DNA of 64,000 nt from Ariolimax columbianus (taxonomy: Eukaryota > Mollusca > Gastropoda > Stylommatophora > Arionidae), in the NCBI GenBank assembly GCA_036924085.1, contig JAVGWX010000005.1:39137483-39201482 (forward strand), read 5' to 3'. The notes beneath the pieces are model-generated. The model was not told the DNA's origin, ran no database searches, and saw nothing but the letters and a program-made list of their open reading frames with translations. Shown piece by piece: positions 1 through 10,008 of this stretch. The position numbers and the translations under genes are program-made. Position 1 is the first letter of the stretch; every line of letters starts with the position of its first letter.

Positions 1-1
1 A

Positions 2-370
2 GAGTCAAAACGGCTTATCAAAGCCAGATACATGACCAAATGGGAAACCGAACATACTGGTTACACCAAAAACGATGCCTATTACCAGTTGAACCGAAGA
101 GAGCAGGTCGTTGTCTTCAGACTTCGCACTGGCCACAACAGACTGAGGTACCACCTATTCAACAAATTGAAGATAGGGTGTACCGACGAATGCCCGTGCG
201 GTACTGGTAAAATGACCACTGAACATCTGCTGCAGAACTGCCCGACATACGAGGATCAGAGAGAGCAGATGTGGCCATTGCCAGTGGAACTGCAAGGCAA
301 GCTCTGTGGTAGTGGCGAGAGTCTCAGGATGACCGCCGCTTTTTTCGAAAAAATAATGGTTACTGTCTGA
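2..370 (+). mobile_element. C-terminal tail of an RNase H-bearing LINE ORF2 (fragment)
   Basis: The frame is open from the window edge to a stop at 368-370, so the start lies outside the window. The translation holds the conserved tail found after the RNase H domain of I/Nimb/Jockey-like LINEs: FRLRTGHNRLRYHL, then a Cys-rich CPCG, then TTEHLLQNCPTYEDQREQMW. The last part matches the usual 'eHlLq.CP.y...R' end of such ORFs. A short (AGA)n run follows at about 381-399, as expected for a LINE 3' end. No RT or RNase H catalytic core is visible here. The class is seen directly; the exact clade is inference. Related tails occur at 53,390-53,670 and 60,528-61,255 on this strand and at 13,838-14,071 on the minus strand. 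Confidence 0.8.
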
Positions 371-540
371 CTGTGTACGCAGAAGAAGAAGAAGAAGACA
401 AACAATTTAAACTCACCACTGAGCATACGTGTCTTACTTGGAGTTGAACACTTTTCAATGATATAAGTGTTTTATTGTAAACCAAGCGATTCGTAGTCAT
501 GTATAACAGTTTGATATGACTAAGACATGCGCCTAATCAG

Positions 541-650
541 AAGATAGAACTCAGTTAGTTAGTGAATTAGTTAGTTGGTTGGTTTGTTGGTAGGTTGTTT
601 GGTTGTTTTGTTGGTTGTTTGGTTGGTTCGTTGGTTAGTCAGTTAGTTTC
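541..650. repeat. Degenerate TTGG/TTAG simple repeat
   Basis: A run of TTAGTTAGTTGGTTGG-type tetranucleotides with slippage variants such as TTGTTGG and TTGTTTGG. It directly precedes the family A copy that starts near 651. The other free-standing family A copy at 6,648 is also preceded by a short TTAGTTAG run. Confidence 0.85.
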
Positions 651-905
651 CCTTCACAAGCGATGAAGTCGGCATCATCAGACTGTTTTGTTTTGGTGAT
701 GTAACTAGCGCTGTATATTGGGCTACAGTGAGGAATCAACTGCGCTGGTCATCAACTTCACTTTCTTGTCCAGAGCTACATTGGACTAGTGGCAAAACAT
801 AAGTCAAGACGAGGTAATTCTGGAGGTAACTCTTGTCCCACCTCCCTCGAGATCTAGGGTCGCTTAAAAGTTGAGGGAATCGATCGTCCGTTCACACCAG
901 CACCC
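651..905 (+). repeat. Dispersed repeat family A, copy 1
   Basis: This stretch aligns by eye with 6,648-6,935 and 43,985-44,175. Shared blocks are a head (TTCACAAGCGATGAAG here), an 'AGTGAGGAATCAACTGCGC' block, 'CCAGAGCTACATTGGAC', 'AGTGGCAAAACAT' and 'CTGGAGGTAAC'. No coding content and no tRNA-like box is evident, so the class is unknown; SINE-like or MITE-like is a guess. Its head resembles the 56-bp satellite monomer of the large array at 21.9-44 kb. Confidence 0.65.
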
Positions 906-1608
906 AGCGACTCTGTATATGGTTGGAAATAATGTACCATCAACTTTTGCTATATAAATACTAAGGTTTTTGGGTTATTAATTCTGAGAGCGTTGGACAA
1001 ACTTAAGTAAATGTAAGTACTCTGTTTCATATTTTGTGTCTATAATTTCAGCTCACCTGGCGGCGGCTTATACCGCACACTCCCAATATGAAATCATTAC
1101 ATCATATACACATTGGCGATAACTCACAGAGGCCATGTATTATTCAAATAGGGAAACCGCATCGAATTGGAATCGTGACAATTCGTATTATGCGAGAGAC
1201 TGTTGTATAAAAATAACTTTGCCTTTCATGAATACAAAAGACGTTCAAAAACATCCATTCTACTTCCGTGATATATCTTGTTAGTGTAATATATTCTAAA
1301 TAAGGGGAAACCTTATTACAAATCATGCAGTTAAACAATGAGGATCATGTTTCTTCACAAATGTCGTCCAATATTAGCGTTTCCAATACATATTTCCGGA
1401 ATTGCTGCTGTATTCTGTGTGCGCGAAGGAACTAAATAAATTTCAACTGTCGATTCGCTTGACCAGTCACAGTGTCATCAATGCCCTTTTAAAGCGATAT
1501 CGGGTACACTAGACTAAACATTCCGTCCATAGAACTCATATTTCTCTGCATTAGTGTTTGAAATTGACACATTCAGGAGGCTTAGCGAAAGACATCCTCC
1601 TGGAGAGA
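906..1608. other. AT-rich stretch without recognisable features
   Basis: I see no coding potential, tandem structure or family match here. A 64-codon minus-strand frame at 1,144-1,338 has no recognisable motif and is at the length expected by chance in AT-rich DNA. Confidence 0.5.
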
Positions 1609-2005
1609 CAGGTTAAACAAATGACATCAGGAGACTGGTGGCAACAACACCAGTATTAGACTACGTCAAAAGACAATTAAAATAGTTTGAACACGTAACA
1701 AAGCTACCCTCACAGAACACGCTCACCTCCTCCGCCCCCCCTCTCCACCCCCACCCAAAGACAAACAAACAAACAATAAAACAAAAGTAAACAAAAAACA
1801 AACAACAAATTAACACCAAAAAAAAACGAACAAGATAATCAATGCTATTTTACAACAACGGATTCAAGACCAAAGGCCGACAACAAAATAGGTGGCTTAC
1901 GGAAATATATGAGGCACTGAATGCCACTGCATGGGACACACATTATAGCTCGTTCTAGAGGTTTCTTCATAACCTAACGCTGAAAGGCAAAACAGGATAC
2001 GCGAG
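1609..2005 (+). mobile_element. LINE ORF2 C-terminal fragment, split by low-complexity DNA
   Basis: At about 1,625-1,725 one frame reads DIRRLVATTPVLDYVKRQLK, a stop, then FEHV, matching the RTE-type C-terminus in which an 'IRR..' segment is followed by 'yi.rrqlkWFGHv'. After a C-rich and A-rich stretch (1,728-1,856) the homology resumes as KGRQQNRWLTEIYEAL, the usual 'GR...RW.deI..al' end. At least one stop (in place of the Trp of WFGHV) and the intervening 130 bp make it a pseudogene. The low-complexity piece contains CAAACAAACAA and may be the tail of another insertion. Confidence 0.6.
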
Positions 2006-2150
2006 AAGAGGAAAGAAAATATATACATCTTCCGTTATTTGATATGTCCTTTGTGGTGTCATTCGATCCAAAGCTCTCAAATGCTCCTCTCTCTGAATCT
2101 TGAAGCATTCTCCGTCATACGTTCTCTTGATTGAATATAATTATGTATGT

Positions 2151-2489
2151 GTATCATTCATATTGCCCGTGTGATGTGCCTGCATAAATGAATGTATCAT
2201 TCACATTGCCCGTGTGATATGTCTGCATATTTGATTGTATCATTCACATTGCCCCTGTGATATGTCTGCATATTTGTTTGTATCATTCACATTGCCCGTG
2301 TGATATGTCTGCATATTTGTTTGTATCATTCACATTGCCCGTGTGATATGTCTGCATATTTGTTTGTATCATTCACATTGCCCGTGTGATATGTCTGCAT
2401 ATTTGTTTGTATCATTCACTTTGCCCGTGTGATATGCCTGCATATTTGTTTCTATCATTCACATTGCCCGTGTGATATGCCTGCATATG
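2151..2489. repeat. 43-bp minisatellite, about 8 copies
   Basis: Unit starts fall at 2,151, 2,194, 2,237, 2,280, 2,323, 2,366, 2,409 and 2,452, exactly 43 bp apart. Each unit contains TCACATTGCCCGTGTGA, an imperfect inverted repeat (TCACA...TGTGA) able to form a short hairpin. Central copies are almost identical and outer copies diverge. Confidence 0.95.
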
Positions 2490-2662
2490 TAAAGTAAGTA
2501 AAGCTAGGTCCCATGGCAACAATTGCCTTCGGGGTTGAAGATACCTCTTCATGGACTAAGTTGTAGTCTATGTGAAGTTGGGAGGCCAGTTCCATTATTT
2601 TTTGTTTATATCGTCTCCAATGGATGCTTCGAATACCCATTGGCAGCTGGGTCGACTTGATG
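2490..2662. other. Unassigned sequence between two tandem arrays
   Basis: A minus-strand frame (2,455-2,715) includes LPMGIRSIHWRRYKQK and HIDYNLVHEEVSSTPKAIV. The text looks non-random but I cannot match it to a known domain, and the frame ends in CA-repeat sequence. It may be part of an unrecognised dispersed repeat. Confidence 0.3.
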
Positions 2663-2747
2663 AGCACACACACACACACATACATACACATACACACACA
2701 TATACACACACGCACACATATATATTAAATACATATATATATATAAT
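2663..2747. repeat. (CA)n/(TA)n microsatellite
   Basis: Alternating CACACA, CATACA and TATATA runs. The short ORFs crossing it on both strands are repeat artefacts. Confidence 0.95.
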
Positions 2748-3589
2748 CTCTTTCATGTCATACATTTTCATTCTTAAGGTGGTTTATGTGGTATAAGTCA
2801 GGTGGAAATAATTATTTCACAAACTATTCGGGAGCATATTTCAGTCGAAGATGCTAGTATGGGCACTTTGCATTAGCTTTGTAATGTTATCCAACCCCAA
2901 TACATGCGATTAATACGGGTGTGTTTTTTCTGTGCAAAGTCGCTCACCTCACGGTTAGATGCAATGTACTGGTCAAGGTACAAGGTTTTTCGAGACACGA
3001 CTCTATCATAATAAATAGTGTTGCAATGATGTTAAATGCGGGAGGAAGCGACAAGGACAGCCAAAGTTCTGAGTTGATAACATCAAAGAATGGACAGAAC
3101 ATGATTTGTGCACGCTCGTTCGCAGCTGAAAACAATCCATTTTGAATATTTTGTGTTTTGATGTTTCCACCACAGGACCCCTACCACCCCAACATTATAA
3201 GGGTTTGTTGATTGATTGATTGACTGACCAAGATCCCTTCTCACGTGCAGTCCACCCTTATGAGAAAACAATTGAAAAAAAAGTTGAGCAGCCCAGTCGG
3301 CCTGGTGGGTGCCGACAATGTAATCGTAATAGTAGTGATCCTGATGAGAAGATTCACTTTACACGACAGCCAGGAACGCTTATGCCAATTTTCATCAGTG
3401 CATTCGGGACAAAAGAAATGCCACTTTAAAATGCTACCACAAATACTTCATCAAGAATGATAAACTTAGCAGGAGAGCTTCTGAGCAAAAACGGATGCGC
3501 TTGAGCAGGGCAATGTGCAAGACAAACGCATATGCAAATGCGAGCCATATCATATTTGTCGATTTGAAAATAAGAACAATGTAGCATCT
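2748..3589. other. Stretch without recognised features
   Basis: Several 60-75 codon frames overlap on both strands (2,921-3,460) but none carries a motif I recognise. There is a short ATTGATTGATTGACTGAC run at 3,207-3,224. It could be the decayed upstream part of the LINE that becomes recognisable near 3,600. Confidence 0.4.
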
Positions 3590-4075
3590 ATACACATCAT
3601 AATCCAATTATGGAAATTAGGAAGAGACAGTTTAAGATGGTATTTTTTTCATCAGATGAAAAACAAGAAAGCGAGAGCTGACACCTTCAACAGCCTGGTT
3701 ATTACAGCCATGTTGTATGGATGTGAGGTGTGGAACCAACAAGCTAGTGACGTGTTGCTGCTTCAACTTACTCAACGGGCGAAAGAGCATAGAACACTGT
3801 GACTTTCACTACGAGACAACATTCGCAACACAGCCATCAGGAGTCAAACCTGCGTCATAGACGTCATAGACACGGCACTACTAAGAATGCCCAGATGGGC
3901 AGGTCATGTAGTACAAATGCCTGACAATAAATGGACACGTAAAATCACGCCATGGAACCCTACATTTTTAATCGTGGCACGGGACGTTCACCAATGATAT
4001 GGAGAGATGGCCTTCAACAAAACGTTATTCTGGAATGGTACTTAAAGGCAAACGGCAAAGATGAGTTGATATGAT
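3590..4075 (+). mobile_element. RTE-like LINE ORF2 C-terminal fragment (pseudogene)
   Basis: The frame from 3,515 carries 'FNSLVITAMLYGCEVW', the segment after the RT palm that normally reads 'fn..vlp.llYGcEvW'. After a TGA at 3,800 the same frame continues LSLRDNIRNTAIR, then PRWAGHVVQMPDNKW (the conserved 'kWaGHv.R..d.rW'). A frameshift near 3,970 then gives GRSPMIWRDGLQQ, the 'GRpp..W.D.l' block. The order of motifs is that of RTE-clade elements. It is 5'-truncated, and the catalytic FADD motif is absent. Confidence 0.75.
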
Positions 4076-4408
4076 ATTTGGCCATCTGGCAAGGGGCAGA
4101 AAATAAGCCTGAATGAATGCCAGGACTACAGTACAGTTTAAGTGTTATGTTCGATTCTCAATATTGCATAATATGTCACATGTTTCAAGATAGGTACATA
4201 CGCAGTGATGACGAAACATCAATTGCCTTTTCAAGTGCATGGAAACGGATGCAGAAAGGAAAATCTTAATGCAGGACGCACAATGAATCACATTACTACA
4301 TGTAGGGATTGTGACAATTAAACACTGATCCTATACCACATATAGCAAATAACCTATTCACCCCAGTCTAAAGTTGCACCGAGACAGAACAACAAAGCAA
4401 AATTATTA
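4076..4408. other. Spacer between LINE and mariner fragments
   Basis: AT-rich, with no frame longer than 60 codons and no repeat structure seen. Confidence 0.5.
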
Positions 4409-4680
4409 TTGGTTTTTTGGTGGTCATTAATGAAGCGCGTGATTGGTGACTTACAGGTGTGGCAACATCCGATCAATCAGCTTGTCGAGCTTGTCCGAGA
4501 CAGCAGGCGTGTCAATATTGATGAAATTGCCGTAAACTTCAGCGTGAGTCCCACTTCTGCTCACAAAGCTGTCGATGATGATATCAGTTATAGGAACATG
4601 AGTAGCACATGCGTCATGAGACAGCTGACAACGAGGTGAAGAAAGCAGTGCAAATATGGGTCACACCAAAAAACATATCT
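4409..4680 (+). mobile_element. Mariner transposase fragment (second helix-turn-helix region)
   Basis: The 76-codon frame holds 'LVELVRDSRRVNIDEIAVNF', then SVSPTSAHKAV, then DDDISYRNMSSTCVMRQLT. This follows the mariner/Tc1 pattern 'v..dRRvtv.eiA..l.iS.gsa..ii...L.yrKv.arWvPr.Lt'. The Trp and Pro of the WVPR-like linker are changed (here TCVMRQL). Nothing of the DDD catalytic domain follows; sequence switches to a family B repeat near 4,735. Confidence 0.75.
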
Positions 4681-4734
4681 AATTGGCATGGAAAGGCAGA
4701 CTGAAGTATAGTCAGGCAAAATATACTGATCACC

Positions 4735-4992
4735 TTGGCTTCCTCGTAGCCCTTTCTGGAAACTGACTGTTTTCATGGCAGCCAGGCTAACAAAGTGATT
4801 GATTGAAATGATCTCCGTAGCAGTGAGCAACACGCAGATGAAGCAAAGCATAGCGCAACCAGATGGAATACCCAGGTCCACCTTCATAAGCACGTTCAGA
4901 GTGTGAGGAAATCTAGGACAATCTTAACGACCTTTTTAGGGCACACAAATTCTACTCATTGTGGGCATGCAACAAAAACAACAATATCTAGT
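4735..4992 (+). repeat. Dispersed repeat family B, copy 1, with A/C-rich tail
   Basis: Shares several blocks with 62,646-62,962, 63,268-63,470 and 57,040-57,240: 'GGCAGCCAGGCTAAC', 'CGTAGCAGTGAGCAACACGC', 'AGATGAAG...AGCGCAAC' and 'GTGTGAGGAAA'. It ends in CTACTCATTGTGGGCATGCA followed by an AAC-rich tail, the same tail seen at 62,928. The polar (CAA)n tail suggests a retroposon; no internal promoter box was recognised. Confidence 0.65.
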
Positions 4993-4996
4993 AAGC

Positions 4997-5365
4997 ATCC
5001 ACAAGCTAGTGGACAGGTGGGGAAACGTGTGTTGGACATCCAGATGCCAGTGGACAGGTGGAGAAACGCGTCTTGGACATCCACAAGCTAGTGGACAGGT
5101 GGAGAAAAGTCTGTCGGACATCCAGCAGCTATTGGACAGGTAGAGAAAAGTGCGTTGAAAATCCACAAGCTAGTGGACAGGTAGAGAAAAGTGTGTTGGA
5201 CACCCACAATCTAGTGGACAGGTGGAGAAAAGTGTGTTGGACATTCACAAGCTAGTGGACAGGTAGAGAAAGGTGCGTTAAAAATCCACAAGCTAGTGGA
5301 CAGGTGGGGAAAAGGGCTTTAGACATCCACAAGCTAGTGGACAGGTGGATAAAAGTGTTTTTGCA
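4997..5365. repeat. 41-bp minisatellite, 9 copies
   Basis: Unit starts are spaced 41 bp from 4,997. The core is CACAAGCTAGTGGACAGGTG followed by GAGAAAAGTGTGTTGGAC. The 41-bp period is not a multiple of three, so the short ORFs over it change frame every unit and are not genes. The array begins directly at the tail of the family B copy. Confidence 0.95.
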
Positions 5366-6030
5366 TGGCATGGGGACTACGTTGAAATATAAGACACAAA
5401 TTGTATCGTTCGCGCTCTTGTAAAAATGTTATTAATACAATTGATGTTACTTAATGACCGTCTCTCGTCTTCAACTCGTATTTTCGTTATTGTCAATATT
5501 ATTAATTGCAATATTGCTTTTTTCACTTGTTTTAGTTTGGTTTCAGATGAAAGAGTATTTTTTTCTTTCTAAATCGGAATGTGAGTAACATATATGTATG
5601 ATTTGTTCGGAATGCTACACTATCGATTGAAGTGATTTCCTGACCACACACACCGTCAACAATATGTTTGTTTTTTCTCATTAAACTTTCGTTTCTTGTG
5701 TCCAGCTATTTTGTAACATCTTCTGCAATGCAAATGTGAACTTATTACGGAACTCTTTAATGGCATTGACAGAGAATAATCACCCATTTTATGCTTACAT
5801 GATTACTTTGAATTCATTTACTTGTTTTATTATGTGTCGATGTAATCAGATTACGCTGGTGTTAGCTGGATTTTTTTTTTCTACGTAATTTTCCAATGCC
5901 CCAAAACCAGTTTATGGCAAACACGGAAGTCCTCGCCTGAAATTTCCCATATATACAACTGATGTTATTCATGAGTTAGTCGACGCGGACCTAGAAGAAC
6001 AACAGATGCACGCAAAAAAAGTATAAGCAC
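5366..6030. other. AT-rich stretch without recognised features
   Basis: No frame of 60 codons and no tandem structure. A T-run lies at 5,871-5,880. Confidence 0.5.
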
Positions 6031-6375
6031 AAAATGCAAGCCTACGGGGCGACTGCAGGTCAACTACGGGGTGACTACGAATTGAACAACTGAATACTGC
6101 GAGGAGATCAATGGAATAATACAAAGCGACATACGGCAGCCGTTAGGAAGACTACGGGAAGACTACGGGAAGACTACGGGAAGTTTACGAGGAGAGTATG
6201 AGAAGAAAGAGAAGACTTTGGGAAAATACGGGACACTACTGGAAGGCTGAGCTGAGACTTAAAGGGAAACTGGGAGAATACACGGGGACTACATAGAGAA
6301 TGCGAGGAGAGTACGTGTAGAATACATGGAGACTACTGAGATACTACAGCGAGACAAAGTGGCAGATTAATAGGA
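6031..6375. repeat. Purine-rich degenerate GACTACGGG repeat
   Basis: Repeated GACTACGGGAA units, clearest as three tandem 12-mers at about 6,151-6,184, spread through a wider purine-rich region of ACTACG, GAGAGTA and GGAGACTAC variants. It looks like an old decayed short-unit satellite. Confidence 0.7.
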
Positions 6376-6647
6376 CATATATTTTCAAGCAGCACGGCCT
6401 AACATCAGTCAATCAAGAATCATCTGCAAGCTGGATGGAGACTGCGATTGGTGACTTGCGAACCGAAGAACTTGATATAAGAATAGAGGGATTAGGAACC
6501 GACGCCTGTTAAAACAGAGGAGGAGTGTGTACGGCCAACAATCCACTGGAATTATCGATGTCTTTAAGTTTCGCCTTTTCCTGAGAAACACACAGAGTGT
6601 CAATGGATATATAAGGAATGCAGTTATGTCAAGGCTCAATGACATAT

Positions 6648-6935
6648 CAATTAGTTAGTTGCCCATCGCAAAATCATCAGGCAGTCTAATGTTTAAATGA
6701 TGCAACTTTTGCTGCATTTAGATTATAGTCAGGAGATTTGCGCTGGTCATGAACCTCTCCTTCTGGTCCCCAGCTACCTTGGACCAATGGCGAGTCATAA
6801 GTCAAAACGACTGGAGGTAACTCAAGAGTCGGGTACTCTGGTCCCGTTTTCCGTAAGACCAGTGGTCGGTTGAAACTTGCGAGACTCGATCGGGCACCGT
6901 TTCCGTTCACCACTTGTCTTACCTCTCGACCACAG
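6648..6935 (+). repeat. Dispersed repeat family A, copy 2
   Basis: Matches copy 1 (651-905) through the blocks TTGCGCTGGTCATGAACCTC, CCAGCTACCTTGGACCAATG, CATAAGTCAAAACGACTGGA, GGTAACTC and GACTCGATCG. Its head (TAGTTGCCCATCGCAAAATC) corresponds to TAGTTGTCCATCACAAGTGA at the left edge of the large satellite. A 75-codon antisense frame is not coding. Confidence 0.65.
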
Positions 6936-7892
6936 CGTCTACCATACTATACCATGAAGTATGACTTACTATAACAAGAATTACAGCAGTGGGCTGTGTG
7001 CTCGAGAGGTTAGTGATACGATCGCAATCCAACCTAGTCAGGTTCAGCTTTAGAAAAATAGAAAACTCGTTGCTACAAAATTGGCACACGACAGAAAACT
7101 ACACCTCCCCACGGCGTCTAACGATACAAGTGGATAGGAGATGATGATGACAATTTTAGGGAAAATATGGAAACTGATAAAAAAAAAAAATAAACTGTAA
7201 GAAGCAACAGAGTTGTCCCAAAAGTGCTACTCCATCTCTCCACTAGGTTTCACGATAAAAGGGGATAGCAATGGTTCACCACTGACCTTCAATTTTGACT
7301 GCACTACATTCCACTGTTTATTGCCTCACAAATGGTGGGCACACTAACAGATCGCTGCTCGAAGAGATCCCATTTTGAGAACTCACGTGCTTTTCTTCTT
7401 ACATTCCAAGACCATGTATTATCCTTTAGCTTGACTTTCATTAACACCAACGTACTAGGCCGCCATAGAAAAGGTAAAGCCATCATCATTTCTGTCTAGA
7501 CGATATCGATTTGAAGAAACCATGATGACATTGGCCATGTCGCTCTTTGAAATAGACTTTGGAGAAACGCATCGTTAAGGAGTTATCGCGGGCTAACACT
7601 TAGAGGCAATGCACGTGAACGTAACACATATTATGTACGATTATGATGTGATATCACAGCCAGCAAGTATCGAAATAAGACACAATAACGTAAGAGGAGA
7701 AGATGGGCTGGCTAGTTGTTTAGAATTCGGTTTCTTAGGCTAAAGTTTGAACCTCTGTAAGACCTAGTTTTTATGTATTTCTGTTCTTAAATCGAGGTTT
7801 AACTCAAAAAAACCTAGCTTATACACTGTTATAAAGCTGTTAAGAGAATGTGGCTTTCATTCCTCTACCGTGCTATAAAACCAGGATTAGGG
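6936..7892. other. Stretch without clear features
   Basis: At 6,995-7,060 there is a faint tRNA-like pattern (GAGAGGTTAGTG, later AGGTTCAGCTT) that could be a degenerate SINE head, but it is too weak to call. The 61-codon antisense frame at 7,304-7,489 is unrecognised. Confidence 0.4.
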
Positions 7893-8165
7893 AACATAAA
7901 ATAATGCTAAATTTATTTCTCAAATGCATGGCCGAATTACAAAAGCTCTGCTGGTACGGCCATGTGAGATGTTGTTGCGGTTTTCCCAATGTGTTACTCA
8001 CAGGCGAAGTTCCTGGCAAGGGAAGTAGAGATCGCCCTAAGATGTACTGCACATATGATATTCGCAAGTGGACGGACATGACGTTAATTAAAACCGCAAT
8101 GCCCGTAATGGATATAGTGCGAAAGCGGTGGACAGTCAGGATATAATGAGAAGGGATGGCACTAC
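7893..8165 (+). mobile_element. LINE ORF2 C-terminal fragment
   Basis: The 98-codon frame reads LQKLCWYGHVRCCCGFPNVL, then LTGEVPGKGSRDRPKM, then DIRKWTDMTLIKTA and a final RKRWTVRI. This is the standard C-terminal series of RT ORFs: 'kL.WyGHv.R', 'G.vpGkRsRGRPk', 'wt.ms l..a...R..Wr..v'. It is uninterrupted but lacks any RT catalytic motif, so it is a 5'-truncated copy. It belongs to a different subfamily from the 3.6 and 10 kb fragments. Confidence 0.75.
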
Positions 8166-8394
8166 TACCACCTAGGTTACGGGACAGACCAGACGATGGA
8201 ATTTGAGAGGACACTTACATCATTATGACTCCAACAATAAAATATTATCAGTAATAATAGTAAGAATAATATTAAAACGCTCTTCGCTTCCTTTGAGCAT
8301 TGATCAAACACTACTTCCATATCCACTCTTGTTCGGCGTAAAATGAATATTTTGTGTAGATTCAGGCAATACACGATTTTCAGCGCCACACATA
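8166..8394. other. LINE 3' flank, no further features
   Basis: Short AT-rich stretch with an ATAATA-rich run at 8,235-8,275, possibly the 3' tail of the preceding LINE fragment. Confidence 0.4.
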
Positions 8395-8440
8395 AGTAAA
8401 CATACTCATTGTGAACATAAACAACAATATCAATATCAAC
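8395..8440 (+). repeat. Family B-type 3' tail (solo)
   Basis: CATACTCATTGTGAACATAA followed by ACAACAATATC. This matches the 3' ends of the family B copies at 4,950 and 62,928, but no body precedes it. Confidence 0.5.
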
Positions 8441-8560
8441 AACGAAAGCTCAATTCAAAACATCGTCTGGACCGTGATCCTCAGATGGCGATCCAGTACG
8501 ATTTATCCAAGGAGTCTTTAAGTAAGTGGACTGATGAGAATCATCGTTTTCGATGAACGG

Positions 8561-8604
8561 CTTTTGCCCTTTGCTTTGCCCTTTGCTTTGCCCTTTGCTT
8601 TGCT
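8561..8604. repeat. 12-bp tandem repeat (TTTGCCCTTTGC)n
   Basis: Three and a half perfect copies. In the minus frame it would read as repeated SKGQ; no real gene surrounds it. Confidence 0.95.
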
Positions 8605-8608
8605 TGAT

Positions 8609-8646
8609 ATATATATACTCAGTGTGGGCATTAAACAACAACATGC
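8609..8646 (+). repeat. Second solo family B-type 3' tail
   Basis: ATATATATACTCAGTGTGGG then CATTAAACAACAACATG, the same terminal motif as 8,395-8,440. Two solo tails 210 bp apart suggest extreme 5' truncation of two insertions. Confidence 0.5.
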
Positions 8647-9125
8647 ATTTAACCATTACCCACACATTAGTGGAATGCCATATAATCGTGCATGAAGACA
8701 GAAACGGAACAAAGACAACACACAAAGAAGAAGACACGTGCAATTTATCTCAGCAATATAACTGATAGATAACATGTAGTTTTTTTTTCTCTTAAACTCC
8801 CGCTCCCAAGCTCTGGAAGGACTGATTCAAATATAAAAATGTAGTTCGGAGAACGGAATCCTTTGGGGTGTAGTTTACAGCTTGGCAGCGATATTTTCAC
8901 CATTCGGTTTGACACATCCGACTTCAGCAGATATTTTTGGGCACCAGGCTATTCCTCCATCTGTGATCCCTTCTCCTTAGCTAGTTTGCCCTGCTGAAGT
9001 CTGTTATCCAGGATCATCACGTAGAGGTGGAGAAGCGTCTTTCTAGCTCTGGTCGCTGGCCCTGATGTTATCAGTCGACTTTAAGTTGCTGGTCGCAACA
9101 ACTGATGCACTGATCAGCATCTTTG
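8647..9125. other. Stretch without recognised features
   Basis: No coding frame or tandem structure was recognised. It may hold decayed upstream sequence of the RTE fragment that starts near 9,126. Confidence 0.4.
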
Positions 9126-9785
9126 TCCTTCACAAGTTAACACTAGCATAAGAAGAAAGCCGAACAAAGTCTAAACAAGATGGATAAAGCAGGCAAGAAT
9201 GTTGGCCTGAACACAAATAGACAGAAAACTGAATTTATATTTAACACTTTCTGTTCTACGGGGGAACTGCGATTGGAAAACGAACCCACCAAAAATGTCA
9301 ACGCGTATGTCTATCATGGCCAGGAAACCAACCACAACATTGAATTCTCAAGCTGGAGAGCGGTGGGTTGGGTCAGCTTAAACCGTATTAAACCGAGACT
9401 CCAGCAGAAGAACGTCATGGTCAGGGCGCACACCTTCAATAACATGGTTATCCTATCACTGATATATGCGTATGAGGTTTGGGGTCTGCGCAAATCAGAC
9501 GTCAACAAGCTCCGAAATACCCGAAAGATAATGGATTAGGAATCCTAAATATCTTCATAAGAGACCATATTTGAAATAACGGCATGCGCATCAAAAACGG
9601 GATGTCGTCCACTATGCTGCGAGGCGTAAGGTACAGATGAGTTGGCAATGTTGTTCGCACGACTGTCGATTTATGGCCGAGGAGAGTGTACTTTTGGTGA
9701 CCACCCGCCGACGATATGGAGATGTGATCTGCATCACACCTTTGGACTCCAAGGCGAATACTAGACATATATTCAAACAGCTCTT
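9126..9785 (+). mobile_element. RTE-like LINE ORF2 fragment (RT thumb to C-terminus)
   Basis: The 119-codon frame from 9,180 contains LNKMDKAGKNVGLNTNRQKT (the GL.iN..Kt motif that follows the FADD catalytic strand), VYHGQE (usually YLGq), RAVGWVSLNRIKPRL, and 'TFNNMVILSLIYAYEVWGL' (fn..vl..ltYg.EvW). After the stop at 9,537-9,539 the homology continues as MSWQCCSHDCRFMAEE-type text whose other frame gives RWVGNVVRTTVD, the 'rWaGHvvR' motif. The YADD/FADD strand itself is not present. It is followed at 9,822 by an octamer array, as is the next RTE copy. Confidence 0.75.
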
Positions 9786-9821
9786 GGCTACATGATACCG
9801 GGCAATATTACCTGATTGAAT

Positions 9822-10008
9822 ACCATGATTTAAGTATTCACGTAATTTAAGTATTCAAGTATTTTAGGTATTCAAGTATTTAAATATTCAAGTAATTAAA
9901 GTATTTAAGCATTCAAGGATTCACGTATTTAAATATTCAAGTATTTAAATATACAAGTATGCAAATAGTCGAGTATTCAAATATTTAATTTTTAAGTATT
10001 CAAGAAAT
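9822..10008. repeat. AAGTATTC/AAGTATTT octamer array (left)
   Basis: About 23 degenerate octamers (TATTCAAG, TATTTAAG, TATTCACG). An array of the same sequence occurs at 11,620-11,826, so the two flank the RTE fragment at 10,009-11,590. Confidence 0.9.

Noticed and set aside
4588..4893. 101-codon minus ORF
   Set aside because: It covers the antisense of a mariner fragment and a family B copy. Resemblance to the minus frame at 62,646-62,894 is explained by both being family B DNA.
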